Notes: generated by a model from the letters alone, not told the origin. A stretch of 23,848 nt of DNA from CAZBWP01 sp964630265 (GCA_964630265.1 CAZVRW010000054.1:1-23848); one strand, 5' to 3'; shown: positions 15,649 to 22,625, counted from the stretch's first letter. Made by a program: numbers and translations.

Positions 15649-15681
15649 AAGTCTGCGTTGTCCTTTTGGTTGACTGTCAGC

Positions 15682-15705
15682 GTCGGACGGCGACGGCCGC
15701 CCGAC
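15682..15705 (-). promoter_or_regulatory. Stable hairpin in the rpsA leader
   Basis: Read on the minus strand, GTCGGGCGGC - CGTC - GCCGTCCGAC forms a 10-bp stem with one G-U pair and a 4-base loop. It lies in the 93-bp gap between cmk and rpsA, 34 bases before the start codon, and has no T-run after it. S1 is known to repress its own mRNA through leader structure in E. coli; a similar role here is inferred. Confidence 0.5.
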
Positions 15706-15741
15706 ACGGCGGGGTTCACACGAGGTCGTTTCCTGCACCCG

Positions 15742-16428
15742 TCATGAGCGTTTTGATCGGGTCCGTGGTTGCTCCGCGGCCTGATACCGCGACCGGATCG
15801 CCGAAAGCGCGGCGTCGAACACGCCGTCCGGGTCGAGAAGGGACGTGTCGATGATGATGGCGTCCTCGGCAGGCCTCAGCGGAGCAACCGCCCGGGACGC
15901 ATCCCGACTATCCCGTTCCCGCAGGTCGCGCAGAACACCCTCATGTATAGCTTCGACGCCCCTTCCCTGCAACTCTCGAAGCCGCCGCTGCGCCCGCACG
16001 TCTTCCGCGGCGGTGACAAAAAGTTTCACCGTGGCGTTCGGGCACACCACGGAGCCGATATCGCGACCGTCGAGCACGGCGCCCGATGCCCCGTCGGGCG
16101 GCGCCTGGGCGAAGCGGCGCTGGAAGTCGAGCAGCGCGCGGCGCACCCCCGGCATGGCGGCGACGCGCGACGCCGCCACCGCGACGGTGTCGGTGCGCAG
16201 CTCACCGCGCTTCAGGTCGGCGGCCTGGATCGCCTCGGCAGCGCGGACAGCGGCATCCTCGCTCGCCATGTCTTCGTTGTCATCGAGCAGCCGGGCGCCC
16301 ACCGCCCGATAGAGCAGGCCGGTATCCAGATAGGCGAAGCCCAAATGGTCGGCGAGCCGGCGCGCCAGGGTGCCCTTGCCCGATGCGGCCGGCCCGTCGA
16401 CGGCGATGACCATGGGCGTTTCGCTCAC
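15742..16428 (-). CDS. cmk: Cytidylate kinase
   Basis: This 228-residue enzyme phosphorylates CMP and dCMP with ATP. The P-loop is DGPAASGKGT (11-20), followed by YLDTGLLYRAVG, the LDGRDIGSVVCP nucleotide-binding block and RDLRERDSRDASR in the lid region, with IIDTSLL near the end. Two starts are possible: GTG at 16428, overlapping the aroA stop as GTGA and preceded by GGGGGAGG, or ATG at 16413. I chose the GTG for the coupling and ribosome site, though its spacing is short. Confidence 0.94.
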   Translation of the reverse strand: MSETPMVIAVDGPAASGKGTLARRLADHLGFAYLDTGLLYRAVGARLLDDNEDMASEDAAVRAAEAIQAADLKRGELRTDTVAVAASRVAAMPGVRRALLDFQRRFAQAPPDGASGAVLDGRDIGSVVCPNATVKLFVTAAEDVRAQRRLRELQGRGVEAIHEGVLRDLRERDSRDASRAVAPLRPAEDAIIIDTSLLDPDGVFDAALSAIRSRYQAAEQPRTRSKRS

Positions 16429-17756
16429 GCAGCCTCCCCCACCGCGATGCGGAGGCCCAGCCCCCGGGCGATGTCGACGAAGCCGGGGAAGCTCGTGGCG
16501 ATGGTGGAGGCGTCGTCGATCGTCACCGGTGCACCGGTCACCGCGCCGAGAACGAGGAACGCCATGGCGATGCGATGATCGAGGGCGACGGCGATCGCCG
16601 CACCGCCCGCCGGCGGCGTGCCCGTACCCCGCAGCCGCAGCCAGTCGGGCCCCTCCTCGATGGGAACGCCGCAGGCGGCGAGGCCGCGCGCCATCGCCGC
16701 CAGCCGATCGCTCTCCTTCACGCGCAGTTCGGCGAGGCCGTTGAGCCGGGTGTCGCCGGCGGCGCAGGCGGCGGCGACGGCGAGAATCGGGAACTCGTCG
16801 ATCAGGCCAGGCACCAGGTCGGGCGGCACGTCGATGCCCCGAAGCTCGGAGGCTTTCACCTCGATGTCGGCGATCGGCTCGCCGCCGACGACGCGCTGGT
16901 CGCGCTGGACGATGTCGCCGCCCATCGCCCGCAGCACGGGCAGCAGCGCCGTTCTCAGAGGATTGTCGCCGACGCCGATGATGCGGAGACTGGACCCCGG
17001 CACGAGCAGGGCGGCAACGATGAGGAACGCCGCCGACGAGACATCCGCCGGCACGTCGATGGCGCAGCCCGCCAGTTCGGGGCGCCCGACGAGGCTGATC
17101 GCCCGTTCCCCCGCGTCCGCCGCCTCGACATGCACGGTCGCGCCGAACCGGCGGAGCATCCGCTCGGTATGGTCGCGCGTCGGTTCCGGCTCGATCACGG
17201 TGGTCGTTCCCGCCGTGTTCAGGCCGGCCAACAGAATCGCCGACTTGATCTGTGCCGAGGCCACCGGCAGCCGGTAGGTGATCGGCACCAGATCGTCGCG
17301 CCCATGCACCGTCACCGGCAGCAGGTCGCCCGTCCGCGCCGCGAACGTCGCCCCCATGCGCGACAGCGGGTCGATGATGCGCCGCATCGGCCGCCGCCGC
17401 AGCGACGCATCGCCGGTGAACACGGTGGTGAACGGGTGGGCGGCGACGAGGCCGATGGCGAGACGCGTGGAGGTACCGGAGTTGCCCATGTCGACCACTT
17501 GGCTCGCTTCGCTCAACCCGCCGACGCCGCGCCCGTGGATCGTCCACTCGGTACCGGCCTGAACGATATCGGCACCCAGGCGGCGCATCGCCGCGACGGT
17601 CGCCAGCACGTCCGCGGAATCGAGGAGGCCGCGGACGCGCGTTTCCCCGACGGCGCACGCGCCCAGCATGACCGCCCGGTGCGAGATCGACTTGTCGCCG
17701 GGAACTTGCACCTCGCCGACCAGCGGGTCGGCCTTCCGTGAGACGGCACGGACCAT
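16425..17756 (-). CDS. aroA: 3-phosphoshikimate 1-carboxyvinyltransferase (EPSP synthase, class II-like)
   Basis: This 443-residue enzyme carries out the sixth step of the shikimate pathway, joining PEP and shikimate-3-phosphate. The motifs are VPGDKSISHRAVM (18-30), LLAGLNTAGTTTVIEP, TRDHTERML, DEFPILAVAAA, LRVKESDRLAAMA and LDHRIAMAFLVLG. The overall pattern matches the alphaproteobacterial class II type (like the Agrobacterium CP4 enzyme), but MGNSGTSTRL (90-99) has Gly94 where CP4 has Ala100. The start at 17756 is supported by GAAAGG about 9 bases upstream. It is the first gene of the supraoperon. Confidence 0.96.
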   Translation of the reverse strand: MVRAVSRKADPLVGEVQVPGDKSISHRAVMLGACAVGETRVRGLLDSADVLATVAAMRRLGADIVQAGTEWTIHGRGVGGLSEASQVVDMGNSGTSTRLAIGLVAAHPFTTVFTGDASLRRRPMRRIIDPLSRMGATFAARTGDLLPVTVHGRDDLVPITYRLPVASAQIKSAILLAGLNTAGTTTVIEPEPTRDHTERMLRRFGATVHVEAADAGERAISLVGRPELAGCAIDVPADVSSAAFLIVAALLVPGSSLRIIGVGDNPLRTALLPVLRAMGGDIVQRDQRVVGGEPIADIEVKASELRGIDVPPDLVPGLIDEFPILAVAAACAAGDTRLNGLAELRVKESDRLAAMARGLAACGVPIEEGPDWLRLRGTGTPPAGGAAIAVALDHRIAMAFLVLGAVTGAPVTIDDASTIATSFPGFVDIARGLGLRIAVGEAA

Positions 17757-17853
17757 TCGCTCAGCCTTTCGTGCAGTCGTCTTGCACTCTGTCGTGCCGT
17801 CTTGTTGCTTCAGCCTTGATCGTGCCGTCCTGTTCGTGCCGTCTGGCGCGCCC

Positions 17854-17932
17854 GATCGCCCGACACCGCGATCGCCCGACACCGCGATGGCCCGACACCG
17901 CCAGCGGGACAGGGCCAGCGGGACAGAGCCAG
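17854..17932. repeat. Nested tandem repeats ending at the assembly gap
   Basis: Three 16-bp units of GATCGCCCGACACCGC (17854-17869, 17870-17885, 17886-17901; the third has GATGG) are followed by 14-bp units CAGCGGGACAGGGC (17902-17915) and CAGCGGGACAGAGC (17916-17929) and the start of a third at 17930. The sequence resumes after the gap with GCCAG, consistent with more copies being hidden inside. Confidence 0.85.
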
Positions 17933-18032
17933 NNNNNNNNNNNNNNNNNNNNNNNNNNNNNNNNNNNNNNNNNNNNNNNNNNNNNNNNNNNNNNNNNNNN
18001 NNNNNNNNNNNNNNNNNNNNNNNNNNNNNNNN
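17933..18032. other. Assembly gap (100 N)
   Basis: There are exactly 100 unknown bases, a conventional placeholder, so the real size is not known. Apparent open frames running through it are meaningless. Confidence 0.99.
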
Positions 18033-18164
18033 GCCAGTCCGCCCGCCCCCGACGGCGGCCCGCAGCCCATCGCGCACCGGAGCGGCCGATTTGCTTTTGA
18101 CAGGCCCGAAGCAATCATGGCAAGTGACGATTTCCGCGATCGCAAGAGTGATGGAGACGGGTTG

Positions 18165-18563
18165 GTGGCCAAGCCCGAGTGGGGAACCAAGCGCACGTGC
18201 CAGAATTGCGGCGCGCGATTCTATGATCTGCTGCGCGATCCGATCGTCTGTCCCCTGTGCCAGGCGACCTTCGATCCCGACCGTCAGCCGCGCGCGCGGC
18301 GAACCGGGGCGGCGGCTCGGACCGAACCGGCCGCGGCCCCTCGGAAGAAGGCGGTGGTGGAGGTCGACGACACCGTCGATGTCGACGCGGCCGACGATGA
18401 GGCCGTCGACGACGCCGAGGACACGGAGGACAGCGGCGCCATCGAGGGCGTCGAGTCGGAGAGCGAGGATCTTATCGAGGACGCCTCGGAATTGGGCGAG
18501 GACGACGATGACATCGGTGAGGTGATCGAACACCTGGACGACGACATGGAAGACAAGACCTGA
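18165..18563 (+). CDS. TIGR02300 / FYDLN-acid family protein
   Basis: This is a 132-residue acidic protein of an alphaproteobacterial family of unknown function. A small zinc-ribbon-like head has Cys12, Cys15, Cys29, Cys32 around the family motif FYDLLRDPIVCP (usually FYDLN; here Leu replaces Asn). A basic linker (about 39-62) follows, then a long Asp/Glu-rich, probably disordered tail. I chose GTG at 18165 because the family starts MAKPE-GTKR and GGAG lies 8 bases upstream. An ATG at 18117 would add 16 residues but has no clear ribosome site. The head might bind a zinc ion or a partner. Confidence 0.85.
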   Translation: MAKPEWGTKRTCQNCGARFYDLLRDPIVCPLCQATFDPDRQPRARRTGAAARTEPAAAPRKKAVVEVDDTVDVDAADDEAVDDAEDTEDSGAIEGVESESEDLIEDASELGEDDDDIGEVIEHLDDDMEDKT

Positions 18564-18574
18564 CCGATGTGTCG

Positions 18575-18605
18575 CGAAACGCGGCTTGAAACGCCACGCG
18601 TTTCG
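18575..18605 (+). terminator. Perfect 9-bp inverted repeat after the FYDLN-protein gene
   Basis: CGAAACGCG (18575-18583) and CGCGTTTCG (18597-18605) are separated by 13 bases, 11 bp after the stop codon. There is no clear T-run afterwards, so it is either a weak or factor-assisted terminator or an mRNA 3'-end stabiliser. Confidence 0.4.
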
Positions 18606-18668
18606 GCGTAGAGGGTCCGTTTCTGACACCGGGCGCCACCAGACTTCACTGGATGACGCCGTGACGTC

Positions 18669-18744
<76 letters not shown>

Positions 18745-18865
18745 AGTCACTGCCGATCCTGCACCACCCTGCGCCCGACAACGACGTCCCCTCCCCCCTT
18801 CGCATGGGTGCCGGGGGGCGCGAAATGGGTGTGTCCGGCCTGTCCGGTCGTTGCTCTCGTCGCCG

Positions 18866-20266
18866 TCACAGCCGCGTTGTCCAGCGGTCGGCGATCGCAT
18901 CCAGGAATGTCCGAATCTCTTCGAAGAAGGCGCGATGCGGCTCGGTCGCGGCGGCGATCGCATTGTCGGCTTCGCGCAGCGCCGCCGCCACCGTTCGCCA
19001 CGGCACGTCCGGATCCTCGGACAGCACCCGCTCGGCGCACCATTGATCCCAGGCCAAGCGGTCCTCGGCGCTCAGGACGTCGGGACATTCGAGCCAGATC
19101 AGTCGCATCCCCAGCTCCCGTAGCCGTTCGTCGGCGAAGTTCTCCACCAGCGCCGGACGATCGCGCCACGGCGCGGCATGAAACGCCTGCAGCCGTTCGG
19201 CGTCGATTCGCGGGATCGGCCGATCGTAGGTGCGCATGTCCACGGGCCGGTCGGGCGCGCGCGCCCTCGGCCGCCGCGCCAGGGCTTCGCCGACCCGCCG
19301 TTGGAAGCCCTCGGCCGCCCGGATGCGGGCCGCCCGCTCACGCAACCGGTCGGGCGGAAACCGCAGCGCGCCGGTATCCGCGGGCGCGGCCGCGGCCGGC
19401 ATCAGCGATGGCTGCCGCGTCGCGCGGATCGAGACGATCGTCCGCGGCCGGCGCGCCAGCACGGCGATCAGCGCGTCGACCGACAGATCGATCACGTCCT
19501 CGGGCCGGAACGCCAGGTCGAACGCCGCGATCTCGCCGTCGTAATCGGGATTGGTCCCGCAGTAGGTGACCAGCCGGTTGTGCGCCCGGTTGAAGACGAA
19601 ATCGGTCTGCACCAATGCGTCCGCCGCATGCAGCACCGACCGCACCGTTTCCGGCCGGGTGAGCGAACACAGCCAGTGCCAGAGATCGGGAACACGGTCC
19701 CGGAGGAGGCGCGCCAGCCCCAGCGTCGCTTCCACGTCGGCGATCGCGTCGTGGGCGGCACCGGTGCCGCAGCCGTTGGCGGGCGCCAGGCGATCGAGAC
19801 GGAAGCTGCGCCGGCCGCGGTCGTCGACGGGAACGTCGACGGCCCCTTGCGCGTGCACGTCGGCGACCTGAACCATCCGCATGACGTCGCCACGGCCATT
19901 GCCGTGGGAGGTCGTCAGGAACGGCGCCAGCAGCGCCGTGAACAGCGACTGCCGCAACAGGCTTTCGTCGAATCGGATGGAATTCCAGCCGAGAAACGTC
20001 GCCGGCGACCAGTCACGCAGCCGCGCGGCGACGCACGCCATGGCCTCGGCGTGACTCGGCAGGGTCGGATCGGTGAGGTCGGCCGGCCGCAGGCCGGTGA
20101 TCCGCATGGCGCCGGGCGACGGAACCACGTGCGGCATCAGGCGACAGCGGACCTCGAGTCGATCGACCTCGTGCAGCGTCGCATCGGTCAGGATCGCGCC
20201 GAACTGCAGGATCTGGTCGAACGTCGTCGACGTTCCGGTCGACTCGATGTCGTAGAAAATCAACAT
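18866..20266 (-). CDS. sbcB: Exodeoxyribonuclease I (DEDDh 3'-5' exonuclease)
   Basis: This is a 466-residue single-strand-specific 3'-5' DNase used in recombination and repair. The DEDDh residues are all visible: Asp6 and Glu8 (FYDIEST), Asp100 (LGWNSIRFDE), and His172 with Asp177 (AHDAIADVEATLGLA). The SH3-like and helical C-terminal parts follow (IRAAEGFQRRV; the DERLRELGMRLIWLE region), and the length fits the family. The start at 20266 begins directly with the exonuclease motif; only a distant GGAG is seen upstream. It is convergent with tRNA-Ala, with 121 bp between them. Confidence 0.9.
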   Translation of the reverse strand: MLIFYDIESTGTSTTFDQILQFGAILTDATLHEVDRLEVRCRLMPHVVPSPGAMRITGLRPADLTDPTLPSHAEAMACVAARLRDWSPATFLGWNSIRFDESLLRQSLFTALLAPFLTTSHGNGRGDVMRMVQVADVHAQGAVDVPVDDRGRRSFRLDRLAPANGCGTGAAHDAIADVEATLGLARLLRDRVPDLWHWLCSLTRPETVRSVLHAADALVQTDFVFNRAHNRLVTYCGTNPDYDGEIAAFDLAFRPEDVIDLSVDALIAVLARRPRTIVSIRATRQPSLMPAAAAPADTGALRFPPDRLRERAARIRAAEGFQRRVGEALARRPRARAPDRPVDMRTYDRPIPRIDAERLQAFHAAPWRDRPALVENFADERLRELGMRLIWLECPDVLSAEDRLAWDQWCAERVLSEDPDVPWRTVAAALREADNAIAAATEPHRAFFEEIRTFLDAIADRWTTRL

Positions 20267-20298
20267 CCGTGCAGCATCGCTCCGATCCGCGATGAACC

Positions 20299-20334
20299 AT
20301 AAGAAACGGGGCGCTTCCGAACGGAAGCGCCCCG
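20299..20334 (-). terminator. Strong intrinsic terminator of the OmpA-family gene
   Basis: Arms 20307-20318 and 20323-20334 form a perfect 12-bp GC-rich stem with a 4-base loop. On the minus strand it is followed by TTTCTTAT. It begins 24 bases after the stop codon at 20358, and separates this gene from the exonuclease gene. Confidence 0.92.
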
Positions 20335-20357
20335 CATGAGATCGGAGTTGCGAGGCG

Positions 20358-21227
20358 TTACCGCGCCAAGTTGATCTCGACCCGGCGGTTCTGCGGCTCA
20401 CGAACGTTGTCGCCGGTGGGGACCAGCGGCTGCGTCTGACCGACGCCACGCGTGGTGATCTGGTTCGCCGGCACGCCGAGGCGGGTCATGGCGCCCTTCA
20501 CGTTGTTGGCGCGACGAACGGACAGACCCAGGTTGTACGCCGCCGAACCCGAGGTGTCGGTGTGACCGACCGCGTTGACGCGGGTGGCGCCGGTGTTGTT
20601 CTTGGTCTGAACGACGTTGGAGATGATCTCCATCGCTTCCGGCGTGATATTGTCCTGGTTCCAGTCGAAGAACACCAGGAACGCCCCACGCGGGCCGCCG
20701 GCGAGGGCCGCTTCGACCTTGGCCATCGCGTCCATGAAGCAATCACGCCGCGCCGCGATGTCGTCGGGCTGATGGTTTTCCTGCTGCTCCTGATGCCACT
20801 CATCGAAGCAAACCTGGGCCCGGGCCATCTCATCCGGGATGACCGTGCCGCCACCGGCGGCGAGGGCGGCGGTGAGGCGGCTGCGGGCGGCGGACAGCTC
20901 GTTGGCCGCTTCCGCGGTGAGCTGACCGCGAGAGTTCAGGAACAACGTGTCGGACATGGAAATGGTCGCCATGGATGCGACCTCGTCCGGCGCCACCGCA
21001 CTGCCTTGCGCGGCGGTCATGGACTTGACGGCGAAGTGATCGGATCCCTTGTAGTCCCCTTCACGATACTCGTCACGCGACCCCGCCAAGTAGTCTTTCG
21101 CAAGAGCAACATCAAAAGCGGAACCAACCGGCTCCACCGTTTCGGCCTTCTGCAGTTGCAAACCCGTGCAGCCGGCGAGAGTGATTACCGCGGCGCCAGC
21201 GACCGCGGATTTCCACATATGGTTCAT
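20358..21227 (-). CDS. OmpA-family peptidoglycan-associated lipoprotein
   Basis: This is a 289-residue exported protein. The signal peptide ends in a lipobox (TLAG-Cys20), so the mature protein is probably lipid-anchored in the outer membrane. Residues 40-175 form an Ala-rich helical domain of no recognised family, with Cys140 and Cys163. The OmpA-like C-terminal domain (about 183-288) has FFDWNQDNITPEA and GHTDTSGSAAYNLGLSVRRA, with Asp224 and Arg239 at the 15-residue spacing of the peptidoglycan-binding pair, and ends NRRVEINLAR. The start at 21227 follows GGAGGAG at 7-13 bases. It probably links outer membrane and cell wall. Confidence 0.92.
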   Translation of the reverse strand: MNHMWKSAVAGAAVITLAGCTGLQLQKAETVEPVGSAFDVALAKDYLAGSRDEYREGDYKGSDHFAVKSMTAAQGSAVAPDEVASMATISMSDTLFLNSRGQLTAEAANELSAARSRLTAALAAGGGTVIPDEMARAQVCFDEWHQEQQENHQPDDIAARRDCFMDAMAKVEAALAGGPRGAFLVFFDWNQDNITPEAMEIISNVVQTKNNTGATRVNAVGHTDTSGSAAYNLGLSVRRANNVKGAMTRLGVPANQITTRGVGQTQPLVPTGDNVREPQNRRVEINLAR

Positions 21228-21610
21228 AGTCGGCTCCTCCAATTCACGAACCCAAGTGGGTCAACCACGACCAAACCAGCCAGAAACCTCGTTCGTTCCG
21301 CTCGGTGCTGCCTGCCACAGTCCCATGCCTAACCGTGCTGCTTGCCCCGCCGAACCTGAACGATCCTCGAACAGGCATCAAACTGCGGCGAATGGCTTCC
21401 TTGACAGAACGCCCGAGTGTATCCGTGGACCGACGCTGGCTCTGAGCCTCGTTTATTCGAGTTGACCCCCGAAAAATCACGGCAGAGTGAACTGCCGTCC
21501 GTAACGTTTTTTGTTTCTTTGGCCAAAGTGTCAAGCGGGATTTCCGGATTTGTCGTCTCTTTTGTCACAGTGTAACCGATCGAACACGCTTTCGCCAGTC
21601 CCGCCGACCG
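21228..21610. other. 383-bp AT-richer leader/intergenic region upstream of the OmpA-family gene
   Basis: No gene is credible here; small frames lack ribosome sites and family features. It holds a hairpin (21479-21498), a minus-strand TTGACA (21534-21529) followed directly by a 12-bp palindrome CTTTGGCCAAAG (21517-21528) but with only a poor -10 (AAAAAC), and GTCACAGTGTAACC (21564-21577), a near copy of a sequence at the nuclease gene start. Promoter position is therefore uncertain. Confidence 0.6.
21479..21498 (-). terminator. Hairpin with T-run on the minus side
   Basis: ACGGCAG, a 6-base loop, and CTGCCGT form a perfect 7-bp stem. On the minus strand GATTTTTC follows at once, as in an intrinsic terminator. 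It could end the nuclease transcript (stop at 21611) or sit in a long leader of the OmpA-family gene. On the plus strand T-runs follow only after about 9 bases. Confidence 0.5.
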
Positions 21611-22369
21611 TCACCGGGCGGCGGCGCGAAACCCCGCCTCCCGTGCTTCGTCCTCTGTCTGAAAGCAGCGGTCGCCTTCCCAAGAATGGAGCTGCAATCG
21701 ATCATAATGGATCCCGTCGGGTCGATGATAGATGCGCTCGCCTCCCCCGTTGACGTTACCCTTGATCGTGCAGTCTTCAGTGACGAGGACGACTCCCGAC
21801 TGGTCACGCTGCCCCCGCCGCCAGCTTGTCGGCTCAATGAAGTCTCCCGACCACATGCCGATACCATCGCGCTTGGCGACGTCTTCGTCGGCGATATAGC
21901 GCTTTGAATAGCGGCGGAAGGCCACCGCCCAACCGGCCCGCACCAGCCCTGCGTTCAGGTCGATGCCGCCCGCCTGGCAGACGGCCAGTCGCCGACCGTA
22001 ACGATCCCGCTCGTCGCCGCTGCAGGTCACCAGCGCACCAAGGGTGCGTTCCACCAGCCACGCAGTGGCCATGACGCCACACAGATACTCGACGCCGCCG
22101 CGATCGCAGAACTGATCCAGCTCGGGCGCATCGATGCCGAACAGCCGCACGGTCTCACCGCCGACCTCAAGGGTATCACCGTCGACGACTCGGGCGGCAC
22201 CGGAGATCTCGGCAAGCGCTTGACCGGCGACGAGGCCGAAGACGAGGCCAGACAGGAGGCTGCCGCCAATCACCCAGCGTGCAAGGCCGGAACGCCATGA
22301 GGATGGCCATGCATGAACCGCAAATGCGGGGACTCGTGCCCAAAGTCGCGAAAGAGAACTGTGACCCAT
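21611..22369 (-). CDS. Secreted staphylococcal-nuclease-type (SNase) endonuclease
   Basis: This is a 252-residue protein with an N-terminal membrane or signal segment (about 30-53, likely cleaved after ALA). The SNase OB-fold runs about 57-185: VVDGDTLEVGGETVRLFGIDAPE with Arg75 and Glu83, and RDRYGRRLAV with Arg126, equivalent to the catalytic Arg35, Glu43 and Arg87 of the S. aureus enzyme. Four Cys (88, 97, 116, 131) suggest disulfides. The C-terminal module (about 200-250) with CTIKGNVNGGGERIYHRPDG and an EAREAGFRAA end is common behind SNase domains in this class. ATG at 22369 is chosen over a GTG at 22378; neither has a ribosome site. Confidence 0.85.
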   Translation of the reverse strand: MGHSSLSRLWARVPAFAVHAWPSSWRSGLARWVIGGSLLSGLVFGLVAGQALAEISGAARVVDGDTLEVGGETVRLFGIDAPELDQFCDRGGVEYLCGVMATAWLVERTLGALVTCSGDERDRYGRRLAVCQAGGIDLNAGLVRAGWAVAFRRYSKRYIADEDVAKRDGIGMWSGDFIEPTSWRRGQRDQSGVVLVTEDCTIKGNVNGGGERIYHRPDGIHYDRLQLHSWEGDRCFQTEDEAREAGFRAAAR

Positions 22370-22381
22370 AAAGGTCACAGT
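22358..22381 (-). promoter_or_regulatory. 24-bp palindrome over the nuclease start codon
   Basis: ACTGTGACC (22358-22366) and GGTCACAGT (22373-22381) are a perfect 9-bp inverted repeat with a 6-bp centre that contains the start codon on the minus strand (TTTATG). A weak promoter, TTTACC (22405-22400), 17 bp, TACTGT (22382-22377), would start transcription at or next to the ATG. It may be an operator over a leaderless start, or an mRNA hairpin with the AUG in its loop. Confidence 0.5.
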
Positions 22382-22463
22382 AACCCAAACGAGGTGTGCG
22401 GTAAAGGTTCAGGCGGCCTCCCTGCCACGGCACGGGACGCCGCCCACCGGCACGATGATCCAA

Positions 22464-22483
22464 GCGATCACGGACCTGATCGC
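22464..22483 (-). terminator. Perfect 7-bp hairpin downstream of the valS-linked small gene
   Basis: GCGATCA (22464-22470), loop CGGACC, TGATCGC (22477-22483). It lies 23 bp past the stop of the small membrane-protein gene, with no T-run, so it is only a candidate 3' end of the valS transcript. Confidence 0.3.
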
Positions 22484-22505
22484 GCGGCCGGCGGCCTGCC
22501 GGGCG

Positions 22506-22625
22506 TCAGAGGTGCTCGACCAGGGTATAGACCAGCAGCCCCACCCAGACCGCCATGAGCAGCATCGCGACGGCGAGAATCAGCCGTTTGGTCCGCTGGC
22601 GGGGCTGGGTCGGTGGTTCCGTCAT
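22506..22625 (-). CDS. 39-residue single-pass membrane protein downstream of valS
   Basis: ATG at 22625 to TGA at 22506-22508 encodes MTEPPTQPRQRTKR, then a hydrophobic helix (15-36, LILAVAMLLM to LVYTLV), then EHL. The layout, basic N-terminal tail followed by one membrane segment, is that of an inner-membrane microprotein with its N-terminus inside. It lies 27 bp after the valS stop on the same strand, so it is probably co-transcribed. No strong ribosome site is seen (CACGGG). I recognise no named family. A chance frame is possible, but the clean charge/hydrophobic pattern argues against it. Confidence 0.55.
   Translation of the reverse strand: MTEPPTQPRQRTKRLILAVAMLLMAVWVGLLVYTLVEHL

Larger units (their letters stand above)
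17757..18164. other. aroA / FYDLN-protein divergent intergenic region with scaffold gap
   Basis: This is the shared upstream region of two divergent genes. It holds GTGCCGTC-type short repeats (about 17790-17845), the 16-bp and 14-bp tandem repeats next to the gap, 100 N, and a TTGACA at 18097-18102 that could be a -35 for the plus-strand gene, though no good -10 follows at 17 bp. Its true length is unknown, so promoters for the aroA operon may be missing. Confidence 0.7.

Noticed and set aside
18097..18102. TTGACA as a firm -35 of the FYDLN gene
   Set aside because: No recognisable -10 is found 16-18 bp downstream; it is kept only as a remark.
16425..18629. 734-codon minus-strand frame through the N run, extending AroA upstream
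   Set aside because: It runs through 100 unknown bases and antisense to the FYDLN gene; the ribosome site and family start place aroA at 17756.
21401..21406. Plus-strand TTGACA as a promoter
   Set aside because: There is no -10 at the right distance and no plus-strand gene downstream.
22358..22381. CRP/FNR-type binding site (TGTGA...TCACA)
   Set aside because: The half-sites are 10 bp apart rather than the 6 bp of the CRP consensus (4 bp for FNR), so the match is only superficial.
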